Of a stretch of DNA of 64,000 bases, positions 26,785-34,793 are shown piece after piece (positions within the stretch are counted from its first letter, which is position 1; every line of letters begins with the position of its first letter). This DNA is from Maribellus sediminis (GTDB taxonomy: Bacteria; Bacteroidota; Bacteroidia; Bacteroidales; Prolixibacteraceae): the NCBI RefSeq assembly GCF_011799805.1, contig NZ_WXUB01000002.1, forward strand, positions 248,001 to 312,000. The letters are read 5' to 3'. Made by a program: the position numbers and the translations under genes. The notes under the pieces are model-generated. The model was not told the DNA's origin. It did not search any database and saw nothing but the letters and a program-made list of their open reading frames with translations.

Positions 26785-27294
26785 CTAATTAAAGAATTCT
26801 CCTTTTATTTTCTCAACCCAGTCGCTTACTCTTTTTTTGGTCAAACGAGCCTGGTTTTCCTGATCGATCAATAAACCAACGAATACATCACCACGCTGAG
26901 CTTTCGACGATTCATAGTTATATCCTTCAACAGAAGTCTCTCCAACCAGTTTCGCGCCACAGCTTTCCAGTATTTCAGCCATTAAGCCAATGGCATCGCA
27001 AAAGTTCTCGGGATATCCTTTTTGGTCGCCCAAGCCAAAAATGGCAAAGGTTTTCTTCGAAAGATCCATCTCTTCAAGGTCCGGAATAAACTCATCCCAA
27101 TAGTTGGGAAGTTCACCATCGAACCAGGTCGGAGCACTTATTACAAAGTTATCGTAGTTTTCAAGTACTTCCTTTGTTAGTTCTTCAGCATTGATAGCTT
27201 CTATCTCCTCTTTACCAAAAGCCTCGATCACTTTCTCGGCAACCTTCTTCGACTTTTGCGTATGAAAGCTGTATATAATTGCGTTTTTACTCAT
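26785..27294 (-). CDS. Flavodoxin (long-chain type)
   Basis: 169 residues, soluble. The phosphate-loop region is atypical (YSFHTQKSKKVAEKV instead of the usual GSxTGNT), but the rest is clear: SAPTWFDGELPNYWDEF, FGLGDQKGYPENFCDAIGLMAEILESCGAKLVG and GLLIDQENQARLTKKRVSDWVEKI. Flavodoxins carry single electrons on FMN in the cytoplasm. It follows the 2-oxoacid dehydrogenase E1 gene by 11 bp, a tight and unusual pairing. The partner is unknown. Confidence 0.88.
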   Translation of the reverse strand: MSKNAIIYSFHTQKSKKVAEKVIEAFGKEEIEAINAEELTKEVLENYDNFVISAPTWFDGELPNYWDEFIPDLEEMDLSKKTFAIFGLGDQKGYPENFCDAIGLMAEILESCGAKLVGETSVEGYNYESSKAQRGDVFVGLLIDQENQARLTKKRVSDWVEKIKGEFFN

Positions 27295-27305
27295 GATTTC
27301 AGTTT

Positions 27306-29357
27306 TTAATATTCAATGATTTCTTTTGCGGCATTGTACACTTTTTCCATATCAGGTAAAATAGCTTTCTCCAGAATACGGTTAAATCCTACAGGTGTGA
27401 ACGGAGAACCAATTCGTTTGATAGGAGCATCGAGGTATTCGAATGCTTTTTCGTTAATGATAGCACTCAACTCGCCACCAAAACCGCCAAATACCTTGTC
27501 TTCGTGAACAATAAGTACCCGGTTGGTTTTCTTTATCGATTCAAGAATTGCTTCTTCGTCAAGCGGGACCAATGATCGTAAATCGATTACCTCGATATTT
27601 CCAATACCTTCTTCCGCCAACTTATTGGCAGCCTTAAGACTGAAATGTGTAGCATTTCCGTAAGTAAGTATGGTTAAATCACTTCCTTCGCGGCGAACGC
27701 GTGCTTTACCAAAAGGCACTTCGAAATCGTCGGGAACAACCGTGGCAGCTTTTGGATCCTGATACAAAGCTTTTGGCTCCATAAACATGGTTAAACCTTT
27801 CGAACGAATTGATGTACGCAACAAACCGGCTGCATCGTCAGCAAACGAAGGATAAACAATGCGTACTCCGGGAATAGCAGCCAGCGAACCTTCAATGTTT
27901 TGCGAGTGGTACATTCCACCACCGATATAACCGCCAGAAGCCAGACGAATGGTGATATTTGGCGCAAATTTTCCATTCGATCTCCAGTAATCGTGACTGA
28001 TATCAACATACTGTTCCATGGCCGGCCAGAAATAATCGGCAAACTCGGCACCTTCAACAACAACACGTATTTTCTCGTCGTAACGCGACATACCGTTTGC
28101 GGTTCCCAGTATAAAGTCTTCGGCGATCGGTCCGTTAAATACACGTTTGTCACCAAATTCCTTCTGCATGCCTTTCGACACGTTGAAGATTCCGCCTTTA
28201 TCTTTGTTCGCCATGTCCTGTCCCCAAATAAATGTATCCGGATTAGCACGGAACTCGGCTTTCAATGTCTCATTTAGTGCAGTGATCAATTTTTTCTTTT
28301 CACCTTCTTCATGGTGTACACCTTCAGGGTATTTTTCTGATACCACAGGCTCGGCAAAAACAAAGTCGTAGATCGATGCAGGATCCGGATCCGGAGCTGC
28401 CATAGCCGCTTTGTGAGCAGCTTTAATCACCGCTTTTGTATCCACCTCAATGGCTTGTAATTCCTCTTCGGTGAAGCGCTCGTAACGCAGCAACATACGT
28501 CGGAACTTTGCCAGCGGATCGTAATCTATAACATAGTTTCTTTCCGAGTCGGAACGATAGAGAAGATGATCATCGGAATTTGAATGCGAGCCCATTCGCA
28601 CGCAGTTTGCCTGCAAAATAACGGGTTTGCTTTCTTCGATGGCATAACGCTTGGCTTCTGCCATTGCATTCATCGAATCGAACACATCTTTACCGTTACA
28701 GTGAATGATGCGGGTATTTTTAAAACCAATAAAGTTGTTGGCAACTTTACGTTGAGCGGTCTGGTCTTTTTTCGGAACCGAAATACCATATCCGTTATCC
28801 TGGAAAACAAATATCACCGGCAATTCTTCTTTATCGGCACCGGTGATGGCTTCGTATACATAGCCTTCGCTCACCGACGATTCACCCTGGCTACTGATTG
28901 ATACAACTTTTTCGTTGTAGTATTTAATGGCACGAGCCACCCCTACTGCGTGCAGCGTGTGGTTACCGGTAGCTGATGAAACACTGTGAATGTTCCACTC
29001 AGGTTTTGCCAGGTGGTTCGACATGTGACGCCCACCACTCGATGGATCGGTAGCTTTTGAAATACCGTTCAGAATTATTTCTTCCGCAGTCATTCCACTT
29101 GAAAGCGCAGTAAGCATATCGCGGTAATATGGGAAAAGGTGGTCTTTATTTTTATCGAAATGTTGCCCGATAGCCAGCTGAATTCCGTCGTGACCTGCGT
29201 AAGGTGCGTGGTACGACCAGCCAATGGCCTGTTTCAGGTAATTCGGAGCTTTTTCGTCGATAGCACGTCCGATTGTCATCAGGCGGTACCATTTCTCCAA
29301 ATCCTCTTTCGGGGTTTTCTTGATCGTGTATAATTTTGGTATTCTCAAATCGTTCAT
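27306..29357 (-). CDS. Fused alpha/beta E1 subunit of a 2-oxoacid dehydrogenase complex
   Basis: 683 residues. Residues 1 to about 340 are the E1-alpha thiamine-diphosphate domain (YPYYRDMLTALSSGMTAEEII, SISSQGESSVSEGYVYEAITGADKEELPVIFVFQDNGYGISVP). About 355-683 are E1-beta (FIWGQDMANKDKGGIFNVSKGMQKEFGDKRVFNGPIAEDFILGTANGMS, LIVHEDKVFGGFGGEL). The single-chain fusion is common in Bacteroidota. Together with the E2 gene 6 bp upstream it decarboxylates a branched-chain 2-oxoacid or pyruvate; the sequence alone does not settle which. E3 is not in the window. Confidence 0.92.
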   Translation of the reverse strand: MNDLRIPKLYTIKKTPKEDLEKWYRLMTIGRAIDEKAPNYLKQAIGWSYHAPYAGHDGIQLAIGQHFDKNKDHLFPYYRDMLTALSSGMTAEEIILNGISKATDPSSGGRHMSNHLAKPEWNIHSVSSATGNHTLHAVGVARAIKYYNEKVVSISSQGESSVSEGYVYEAITGADKEELPVIFVFQDNGYGISVPKKDQTAQRKVANNFIGFKNTRIIHCNGKDVFDSMNAMAEAKRYAIEESKPVILQANCVRMGSHSNSDDHLLYRSDSERNYVIDYDPLAKFRRMLLRYERFTEEELQAIEVDTKAVIKAAHKAAMAAPDPDPASIYDFVFAEPVVSEKYPEGVHHEEGEKKKLITALNETLKAEFRANPDTFIWGQDMANKDKGGIFNVSKGMQKEFGDKRVFNGPIAEDFILGTANGMSRYDEKIRVVVEGAEFADYFWPAMEQYVDISHDYWRSNGKFAPNITIRLASGGYIGGGMYHSQNIEGSLAAIPGVRIVYPSFADDAAGLLRTSIRSKGLTMFMEPKALYQDPKAATVVPDDFEVPFGKARVRREGSDLTILTYGNATHFSLKAANKLAEEGIGNIEVIDLRSLVPLDEEAILESIKKTNRVLIVHEDKVFGGFGGELSAIINEKAFEYLDAPIKRIGSPFTPVGFNRILEKAILPDMEKVYNAAKEIIEY

Positions 29358-29363
29358 ATCAAA

Positions 29364-30671
29364 TTAAATTGTGCGGTTTGTATCAAAATTCTCCAAAATG
29401 TCTGCAATTCTGCGCAGGAATGCACCTCCAAGAGCACCATCAATAATGCGGTGATCGTAAGAAAGCGACAGGTACATTTTATGACGGATAGCAATTACAT
29501 CTCCGCTTGGTGTTTCCAAAACGGCTGGTTTTTTCTCGATAATTCCGGTGGCCAGAATCGCAACTTGCGGTTGGTTGATAATTGGTGTTCCTATAATGTT
29601 TCCAAATGAGCCGAAATTGGTAATCGTAAATGTTCCTCCCTGAATATCTGAAGGATCGAGTTTATTTGTACGTGCAGCATTCGCCAAACGGTTAAGATCT
29701 TTAGTAAGTCCAACCAGGTTTTTCTGCTCGGCATTTCTGATTACCGGTACAATAAGGTTTCCATCAGGTTTGGCAACTGCGATACCCACGTTGATGTCGC
29801 GTTTCATAATGATTTTGTCGCCATCAACCGATGAATTTACCAATGGAAATTCTGACAATGCAGTAGCAACAGCTTCTGTAAAAATTGGCATGAACGTAAT
29901 TTTATCGCCATGTTTCTCCTGGAATGCATTTTTATTCTTATTTCGCCAGAGAACCAGTTCCGTAACATCGGCTTCCACTACTGAAGTAACATGAGGAGAA
30001 ACTTGTTTCGACATTACCATGTGGTCGGCAATGAGTTTACGAATACGATCCATTTCTACTACTGTATCTCCTTCGCCAACTGTTACCGGAGCAGGTGCCT
30101 TACGCTCAACTGCAGGTGTAGCAGAAGCAGCAGCCACTTTTTTCTCTGGTGCCGGTGCAGTAGCTTTGGCACTTCCCCTGTTTTCAAGGTAATCCAGAAT
30201 ATCTTTTTTCTGAACACGTCCGCCGGCTCCCGAACCTTCAATGGATTCAAGCTCTTCAAGCGATACGTTTTCTTCTTTTGCGATGGTTTTTACCAATGGA
30301 GAGTAGAAACGATTCGAAAGTTTTCTGCTGTCGTCAACATTACTTTCTGCAGTTGTTTCTGTTTCTGATTTGGTTTCAGTAGTTTCTGCAGCAGCAGTTT
30401 CAACGGCATCAGCTGATTCTTCAACTTCGCCATCGAGGCTTATAACCGCCAGCACTTCACCAACAGCTACCAGACTATCTTCCGGGAACAGGATTTTAGT
30501 AATAACTCCGTCAACCGGCGAAGGAATCTCCGAGTCTACCTTGTCGGTAGCCACTTCGAACAGCATATCGTCTTCTTCTACTGTATCTCCCTCCTTTACA
30601 AACCATTTAGTAATAGTACCTTCCTGGATACTCTCACCTAATTTGGGCATTACAATGTTAAAACTTGCCAT
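29364..30671 (-). CDS. Dihydrolipoamide acyltransferase (E2) of the same complex
   Basis: 435 residues. Lipoyl domain 1-80 with the lipoylation site FEVATDKVDSEIPSP, a flexible Thr/Ala/Glu linker, the E3/E1-binding domain (FYSPLVKTIAKEENVSLEELESIEGSGAGGRVQKKDILDYL, about 120-160), an Ala/Pro linker, then the catalytic 2-oxoacid acyltransferase domain ending in SYDHRIIDGALGGAFL (the DHRxxDG active site). It carries acyl groups from E1 to CoA. First gene of the E2-E1-flavodoxin operon. Confidence 0.94.
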   Translation of the reverse strand: MASFNIVMPKLGESIQEGTITKWFVKEGDTVEEDDMLFEVATDKVDSEIPSPVDGVITKILFPEDSLVAVGEVLAVISLDGEVEESADAVETAAAETTETKSETETTAESNVDDSRKLSNRFYSPLVKTIAKEENVSLEELESIEGSGAGGRVQKKDILDYLENRGSAKATAPAPEKKVAAASATPAVERKAPAPVTVGEGDTVVEMDRIRKLIADHMVMSKQVSPHVTSVVEADVTELVLWRNKNKNAFQEKHGDKITFMPIFTEAVATALSEFPLVNSSVDGDKIIMKRDINVGIAVAKPDGNLIVPVIRNAEQKNLVGLTKDLNRLANAARTNKLDPSDIQGGTFTITNFGSFGNIIGTPIINQPQVAILATGIIEKKPAVLETPSGDVIAIRHKMYLSLSYDHRIIDGALGGAFLRRIADILENFDTNRTI

Positions 30672-30762
30672 AATATAAATTCTTTAATTATCTATTTTGC
30701 TATTTGCAGTTTCTATAACGAAACTAAAATTGAAATGTTCACATTACAATTTTAAATTTGCG

Positions 30763-30770
30763 CAAATATA
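30763..30770 (-). promoter_or_regulatory. -7 promoter box of the E2-E1-flavodoxin operon
   Basis: TATATTTG on the minus strand; predicted start near 30756, leader about 85 nt. No clear -33 TTTG. Confidence 0.5.
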
Positions 30771-30943
30771 GATTGAAAAGAAGATTTTAGGCCCTTAGAA
30801 GCGTTAAAAAACACTAAATAGTATTTATCTGTGATAGATATTTTCGATCACAATAAACACATAATCAATAAGTTGAAATTGAGTTGTTTAGCAATGAAAT
30901 ACTGCCTTCTTAAAATGCACCTAAATGGTAGGTTAATTAACGT

Positions 30944-31855
30944 TTAAAGCTGCAGTGAACCAATCAGTTCTTCAACGGAATTCATGTTATGACGTTCCAA
31001 ATATTCTTTTACCCCATCAATAATTTGCAAGGCTACCAAAGGATCTTTAAAAACTGCCGTACCAACCTGAACTACCGAAGCTCCTGCCAACATAAATTCA
31101 ATGGCATCGGCTGCATTCATAATACCCCCCATTCCAATAACCGGTATTTTAACTGCATTGGCCACCTGCCAAACCATGCGTAAGGCAATTGGTTTAATGG
31201 CCGGACCTGAAAGTCCGCCAGTAATGGTAGAAAGTTTTGGCTTTCGTGTTTCTGCTTCGATGGCCATTCCAAGAAAAGTATTTACCAGGGAAACGGCATC
31301 AGCTCCCTGCCCTTCTACAGCCTGGGCAATGTCGGTAATACTGGTTACGTTTGGCGAAAGTTTAACAATTAGAGTTTTATCGTAAACCTTGCGTACTTCG
31401 CGGGTTACCATCTCTGCACTCGGGCAGCTAACACCAAATGCCATTCCACCTTCCTTCACATTCGGACATGAAATATTTAGTTCGATCCCCTGAATCTTAT
31501 CAAGTTCGTTTACCTTTTCAGTAAGTGCGATGTAATCTTCAACGGTCGATCCGTTTACATTTATAATAAGTTGAGTATCGTAGTCAATTATTTCGGGGTA
31601 GATGTTTTCAATAAAATAATCGATGCCTTTATTTTGAAGCCCAACAGCATTTAGCATTCCCGATGGAGTTTCTGCCATTCGCGGGTAAGCATTCCCGTCC
31701 CTGTTTTTAAGGGTTGTGCCCTTCAGAAAGAAACCTCCAACCAACGACGGATCAAAAAAATCGGTCATCTCACGCGCAAAACCACATGTTCCGGAAGCCA
31801 GTGTTATAGGATTCTTGAATTCTAAGTTGTGAACTTTTACCTTTAAATCTACCAT
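30944..31855 (-). CDS. pyrD: Dihydroorotate dehydrogenase, class 1B catalytic subunit
   Basis: 303 residues. TIM-barrel FMN enzyme: [23 protein letters not shown], the active-site loop with catalytic Cys in [55 protein letters not shown]. It oxidises dihydroorotate to orotate in pyrimidine synthesis. It overlaps the electron-transfer subunit gene by 7 bp, which identifies the NAD-linked class 1B enzyme (PyrD/PyrK heterotetramer). Confidence 0.95.
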   Translation of the reverse strand: MVDLKVKVHNLEFKNPITLASGTCGFAREMTDFFDPSLVGGFFLKGTTLKNRDGNAYPRMAETPSGMLNAVGLQNKGIDYFIENIYPEIIDYDTQLIINVNGSTVEDYIALTEKVNELDKIQGIELNISCPNVKEGGMAFGVSCPSAEMVTREVRKVYDKTLIVKLSPNVTSITDIAQAVEGQGADAVSLVNTFLGMAIEAETRKPKLSTITGGLSGPAIKPIALRMVWQVANAVKIPVIGMGGIMNAADAIEFMLAGASVVQVGTAVFKDPLVALQIIDGVKEYLERHNMNSVEELIGSLQL

Positions 31856-32625
31856 TTTAATTCATTGATATTAAATACCGGACCATCAGTACAAACACAT
31901 TGATTCCCATTCTTAGTTGGCTCGATGCAGCACAAACACACTCCGAAGCCACACGCCATAAGGTTTTCGAGCGAAACCTCGCAGTAAACTTCTGCATCTT
32001 TAGCGTGTTTGGCAACAGCGCGCATCATTCCGTCGGGTCCACAGGCATAAATTTTAGTATAATTCTTGAGGTTAGTTGTAAACACCGAATGTTGTGTTAC
32101 AAAACCCTTCTCACCCAGAGAACCATCTTCTGATGCATAATGTAAACTGGCATACTTAGCGTAATCTTCCACATTTACATGATCCTGGCTGGTTCGGGCT
32201 CCTAATATTAAATCCACCTGGCTGATAGGTAATCCTGATTCTTTTGCCAGGAATAACATTGGAGCTACGCCACTTCCTCCACCAACAAGCAGAATTTTAT
32301 CATCCTTATCCGGATACGTGAAGCTCTTCCCCAGCGGATAAACCAGACTCAGCTTGCTTCCAACCTTTATTTCTGTAAGTTTTCCTGAACCTTTCCCCAG
32401 AATTTTAACGATCATCGATAAGGTATTATCTTCATAATCGACTTCAAATACAGAAAAGGGACGCCGCAGAAATATGTCTGTAGCTTCATGTATTTCAACG
32501 TTTACAAATTGTCCGGGCTTAATTTCAGGCAGCAGAGTTGGTGCTTTTACCTTGATAAGAAAATTTGTAGCATTTAACGCTCTATTTTCCACTACCACAA
32601 ACTCTGCAACAAACTTTTTTGGCAT
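31849..32625 (-). CDS. pyrK: Dihydroorotate dehydrogenase electron transfer subunit
   Basis: 258 residues. FAD-binding ferredoxin-reductase fold ([40 protein letters not shown]). The C-terminal [2Fe-2S] site is CGFGVCLCC...CVCTDGPVF, with four Cys. It passes electrons from PyrD to NAD. It is upstream of and overlaps pyrD. A -7 box TATCTTTG lies at 32644-32651, giving a very short leader; the small-RNA array lies further upstream on the same strand. Confidence 0.94.
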   Translation of the reverse strand: MPKKFVAEFVVVENRALNATNFLIKVKAPTLLPEIKPGQFVNVEIHEATDIFLRRPFSVFEVDYEDNTLSMIVKILGKGSGKLTEIKVGSKLSLVYPLGKSFTYPDKDDKILLVGGGSGVAPMLFLAKESGLPISQVDLILGARTSQDHVNVEDYAKYASLHYASEDGSLGEKGFVTQHSVFTTNLKNYTKIYACGPDGMMRAVAKHAKDAEVYCEVSLENLMACGFGVCLCCIEPTKNGNQCVCTDGPVFNINELKW

Positions 32626-32643
32626 CTGATTTTAATTTGAGGC

Positions 32644-32651
32644 CAAAGATA
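32644..32651 (-). promoter_or_regulatory. -7 promoter box of pyrK-pyrD
   Basis: TATCTTTG on the minus strand; predicted start near 32637, about 12 nt before the pyrK ATG. No clear -33 element. Confidence 0.5.
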
Positions 32652-32687
32652 ATAGTTTTATTTCGCTTTTTTTCTGAAGAAACTGCA

Positions 32688-32770
32688 ATAAAAAAGACCG
32701 TCGTGATGCGGTCTCTTTTATGCTTGAAAATTATTGATTGATAAAAAATAAAGGGTCATTTGTTAATCGA
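32688..32770 (-). ncRNA. Candidate small RNA 1 of the tandem array (about 83 nt)
   Basis: Predicted transcript from promoter P1 to a hairpin with arms GAGACCG and CGGTCT (32695-32700 with 32709-32714 on the plus strand) and a six-U run. The best frame would encode 13 residues and has no clear ribosome-binding site, so I treat the unit as non-coding. It is the nearest unit to pyrK and could instead be read as an attenuated leader of pyrK-pyrD, but pyrK has a closer -7 box of its own. Confidence 0.5.
32689..32718 (-). terminator. Intrinsic terminator of array unit 1
   Basis: GACCG/CGGTC stem with flanking A/T pairs, followed by TTTTTTATTG on the minus strand. Confidence 0.8.
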
Positions 32771-32774
32771 ACAG

Positions 32775-32808
32775 TACAAATGTAATTATTAATATTTACA
32801 TATGCAAA
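32775..32808 (-). promoter_or_regulatory. Array promoter P1
   Basis: Minus strand: TTTGCATATGTAAA (32808-32795) supplies -33 TTTG, a 20-bp spacer follows, then -7 TACATTTG (32784-32777), extended to the palindrome TACATTTGTA. The 14-mer is a near-palindrome (TTT-R-CATATG-Y-AAA), so it may also be an operator. Confidence 0.75.
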
Positions 32809-32849
32809 CTGATTTCTTAAAATATTTAAAGTAGAACACTCACCTCTAT

Positions 32850-32978
32850 AAAACCAGAAAGGCCACTATTACTAGTGGCCTAAAGCGACTTCTGGATTTA
32901 TCTACTTAAAAAAATTGGGTTTGTAAATTGATCTATTATTTTGTGATCATCTTGTCTAATAACTTTTGTAAAAATCTT
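32850..32978 (-). ncRNA. Candidate small RNA 2 of the tandem array (about 129 nt)
   Basis: Predicted transcript from promoter P2 to a 9-bp hairpin with arms AGGCCACTA and TAGTGGCCT. The only AUG frames are a few codons long. The body shares no long similarity with units 1 and 3. A 12-mer, TTGTAAATTGAT (32930-32941), recurs upstream of P2 near 33045. Confidence 0.5.
32852..32881 (-). terminator. Terminator-like hairpin of array unit 2
   Basis: AGGCCACTA/TAGTGGCCT around a 4-nt loop. The following minus-strand tail TTCTGGTTTTA is only moderately U-rich, so termination may be partial. Confidence 0.65.
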
Positions 32979-32982
32979 ACGA

Positions 32983-33016
32983 TACAAATGTAATGCATAG
33001 TTTTTACATATGCAAA
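32983..33016 (-). promoter_or_regulatory. Array promoter P2
   Basis: Same architecture as P1: TTTGCATATGTAAA (33016-33003), 20-bp spacer, TACATTTG (32992-32985), extended to TACATTTGTA. The conserved 14-mer, the identical spacing and the identical -7 box make coincidence unlikely. Confidence 0.75.
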
Positions 33017-33075
33017 CATTGCGCGAATTATTTTTACATTATTTTGTAAATTGATTTAATACTACCTTACAACAC

Positions 33076-33097
33076 TTGTAAATACAGGTGTTTACAT
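33076..33097. repeat. Inverted repeat between array units
   Basis: AACAC-tTGTaaatACAg-GTGTT pairs as two 5-bp arms plus inner TGT/ACA. It lies between P2 and unit 3. It could be an operator or part of a read-through RNA. Confidence 0.4.
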
Positions 33098-33187
33098 TTT
33101 TAGAGATATGAAAATTACATTTAGGATTGTACAAACATGAATTATTCATCATTCTATTTCTCCGAAACTAATTGATCTCATTACCGA

Positions 33188-33304
33188 ATAAAAATAGGAA
33201 GACCGACTAAACCAGCCGATCTTCCTATTCTCTTTCATCGATTAGTTCCTGATTGAAACCATCGATTGTTACCGATACAATTATTCTCTACAACAACAAA
33301 TTAA
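33188..33304 (-). ncRNA. Candidate small RNA 3 of the tandem array (about 117 nt)
   Basis: Predicted transcript from promoter P3 to a strong terminator. The body contains its own hairpin: AUCGAU repeated at both sides with inner GUUUC/GGAAC. A 31-residue AUG frame runs into and beyond the terminator and looks fortuitous. This unit lies closest to the XRE gene. Confidence 0.5.
33189..33230 (-). terminator. Intrinsic terminator of array unit 3
   Basis: Ten-bp arms AATAGGAAGA (33193-33202) and TCTTCCTATT (33220-33229), extended by CG/CG after one mismatch; TTTTTATTCGG follows on the minus strand. Confidence 0.85.
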
Positions 33305-33308
33305 TGTA

Positions 33309-33341
33309 TACAAATATACAACAATAATTTACATATGCAAA
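33309..33341 (-). promoter_or_regulatory. Array promoter P3
   Basis: TTTGCATATGTAAA (33341-33328), a 19-bp spacer, then TATATTTG (33318-33311). The -33 TTTG overlaps the U run of the XRE terminator, so the array begins exactly where the regulator transcript should end. Confidence 0.72.
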
Positions 33342-33370
33342 AAAGGACTTTCAAAATGTAAAAGTCCTTT
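33337..33370 (-). terminator. Intrinsic terminator of the XRE gene
   Basis: Perfect 10-bp arms AAAGGACTTT (33342-33351) and AAAGTCCTTT (33361-33370), with a six-U run on the minus strand that merges into promoter P3. Confidence 0.9.
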
Positions 33371-33408
33371 AATCGTTACTCTAAATCTATGATTGGTTTT
33401 TCGACAGA

Positions 33409-33831
33409 TTATTTCTTCCTGTAAGTAGTAAACGTACCGTCATTAAATAGTAAAACAACTTTGTTTACATCATCATCCGAATACGGTATCCCTGGTTTTG
33501 TTTTACTAGCTTTTTCTGCTATCGGTTCTGATTTCTCAGTTTCTGACGGAGTATGTGTCTTATCTACTGGTATGAAATGTTCTTGATGTGCTGCAGGTGT
33601 AATGTCCTGGCTTACATTATTAGCTTCCACCATAGTTCCCTGGCCTGTTAAAAGCCACCTGGCATTCAGATCCGGGAATACATTCAACATCTTTTCTATT
33701 AAGGCCGCACTGGGTTTGTTTCTGCCATTTAATATATGTGAAATGTTAGAACGCTGAACTTCCAGCTTTACAGCTAGTTCTCCGGCGTTAATTCCCTTGT
33801 GATCCATATACTCCTGTATTCTATCCTTCAT
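33409..33831 (-). CDS. XRE-family helix-turn-helix regulator
   Basis: 140 residues. Residues 1-62 are an HTH_3/XRE domain (RIQEYMDHKGINAGELAVKLEVQRSNISHILNGRNKPSAALIEKMLNVFPDLNARWLLTGQG). A disordered polar linker (about 65-115) leads to a short C-terminal motif, VNKVVLLFNDGTFTTYRKK, seen in Bacteroidota regulators of this type. It is a DNA-binding protein, probably dimeric. The gene has its own promoter overlapped by a palindrome, ends in a strong terminator and is followed on the same strand by three promoter-terminator units. It is the obvious candidate for binding the repeated TTTGCATATGTAAA element, but that is inference. Confidence 0.9.
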   Translation of the reverse strand: MKDRIQEYMDHKGINAGELAVKLEVQRSNISHILNGRNKPSAALIEKMLNVFPDLNARWLLTGQGTMVEANNVSQDITPAAHQEHFIPVDKTHTPSETEKSEPIAEKASKTKPGIPYSDDDVNKVVLLFNDGTFTTYRKK

Positions 33832-33904
33832 TCTTATTCTATTAGATATACAATTATAAGAACCTATTAAGTTGTATAACTAAACCATTAACCTACATAC
33901 AATA

Positions 33905-33944
33905 CAAATGTAACAAATAATTTAAAACACACAATAGCATTGTG
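33905..33944 (-). promoter_or_regulatory. Promoter and operator-like palindrome of the XRE gene
   Basis: -7 TACATTTG at 33912-33905 (within TACATTTGTA, the same 10-mer as P1 and P2). A -33 TTG at 33934-33932 is embedded in the perfect inverted repeat CACAAT-AGC-ATTGTG (33930-33944). A repressor bound there would block the promoter, which suits autoregulation. Predicted leader about 67 nt. Confidence 0.6.
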
Positions 33945-34772
33945 ATCAAAAAATACGATCTAGTAACTCTATTCTTTTTGAAATTTAAGCATATAACACT
34001 TTATTTAATTGCTGTATAAAGCAGATATACAGGAACATAATGCCAATTATATGTTACATTTTGATAGATTTTACGCAATCATACTCAAAATTCAATAATG
34101 AACTTTAAATAAACACTTTAAATAACTGATATAATGAATAATAAATACAATTAACATGTATTTTAGGTGTTGGTTTAAAATGTGAAATTTAATGTGGGTA
34201 CTTCTTTCTTGTAATTCAGATATGTAATAATAATTCTTGCGAACTGGATTCATTGGATTATTTATTGTTTCAATATCAATTTAATAATGTATAACGAATA
34301 TAGAACTCATGTAACAGATGTATTGATTGATTCACATGAGTAAAATATATTATATATTACACTTGTAACAAATTACATATTACTCCTATCCTATCGTATT
34401 TACAAAAATACAGTCGCTTAATTTATGCTTACAATAATCACTCGTTTGATAGATTACTAAAAATGGGGCACACTAGTTTTAAAGAAAAATGATACATTCT
34501 GGGAATGTAAATTCTATTAAACTGTTCTTCATAAAAATTGACAAGCATTTAACAGAAAGAAACAAAAAGGTAAAGATTGTGGCTTTAAAATAGAATTAGG
34601 CTGGATATAAATCTATCATTTATGTACCTGAGGCAATATTCTTTAGAATATTTAATTCTCAGAGCGGTTAAATGCAACTTTTCAATACGCAATTAGTAGA
34701 TAAACAAATACTTAGCAACAAATACCAGTGCAGGTATATTTTGGGCAGATATTGAGAATTCCGGCTATCCAA
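33945..34772. other. Long AT-rich intergenic region, no gene seen
   Basis: Over 800 bp with no frame above 60 residues on either strand. A minus-strand TATTTTTG near 34404 with TTG about 21 bp upstream could be another promoter reading toward the XRE gene. Many TTACAT/ATGTAA words occur, but no further copy of TTTGCATATGTAAA. It is the longest gene-free stretch in the window. Confidence 0.45.
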
Positions 34773-34791
34773 CAAAATTTAGCAAATTTTG
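34773..34791 (-). terminator. Hairpin after the peptidase-propeller gene
   Basis: Perfect arms CAAAATTT and AAATTTTG around AGC, directly beyond the stop codon. All A/T-rich and without a strong U run; possibly a weak terminator. Confidence 0.45.
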
Positions 34792-34793
34792 CG

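Noticed and set aside
33089-33229. 31-residue frame (MKENRKIGWFSRSSYF...) over array unit 3
   Set aside because: It reads through the terminator stem and past the predicted RNA end; composition is not protein-like.
32688-33341. CRISPR or simple tandem repeat interpretation of the array
   Set aside because: Only the 14-bp promoter element and -7 box recur; spacing between copies is over 200 and over 300 bp and the intervening units have terminators.
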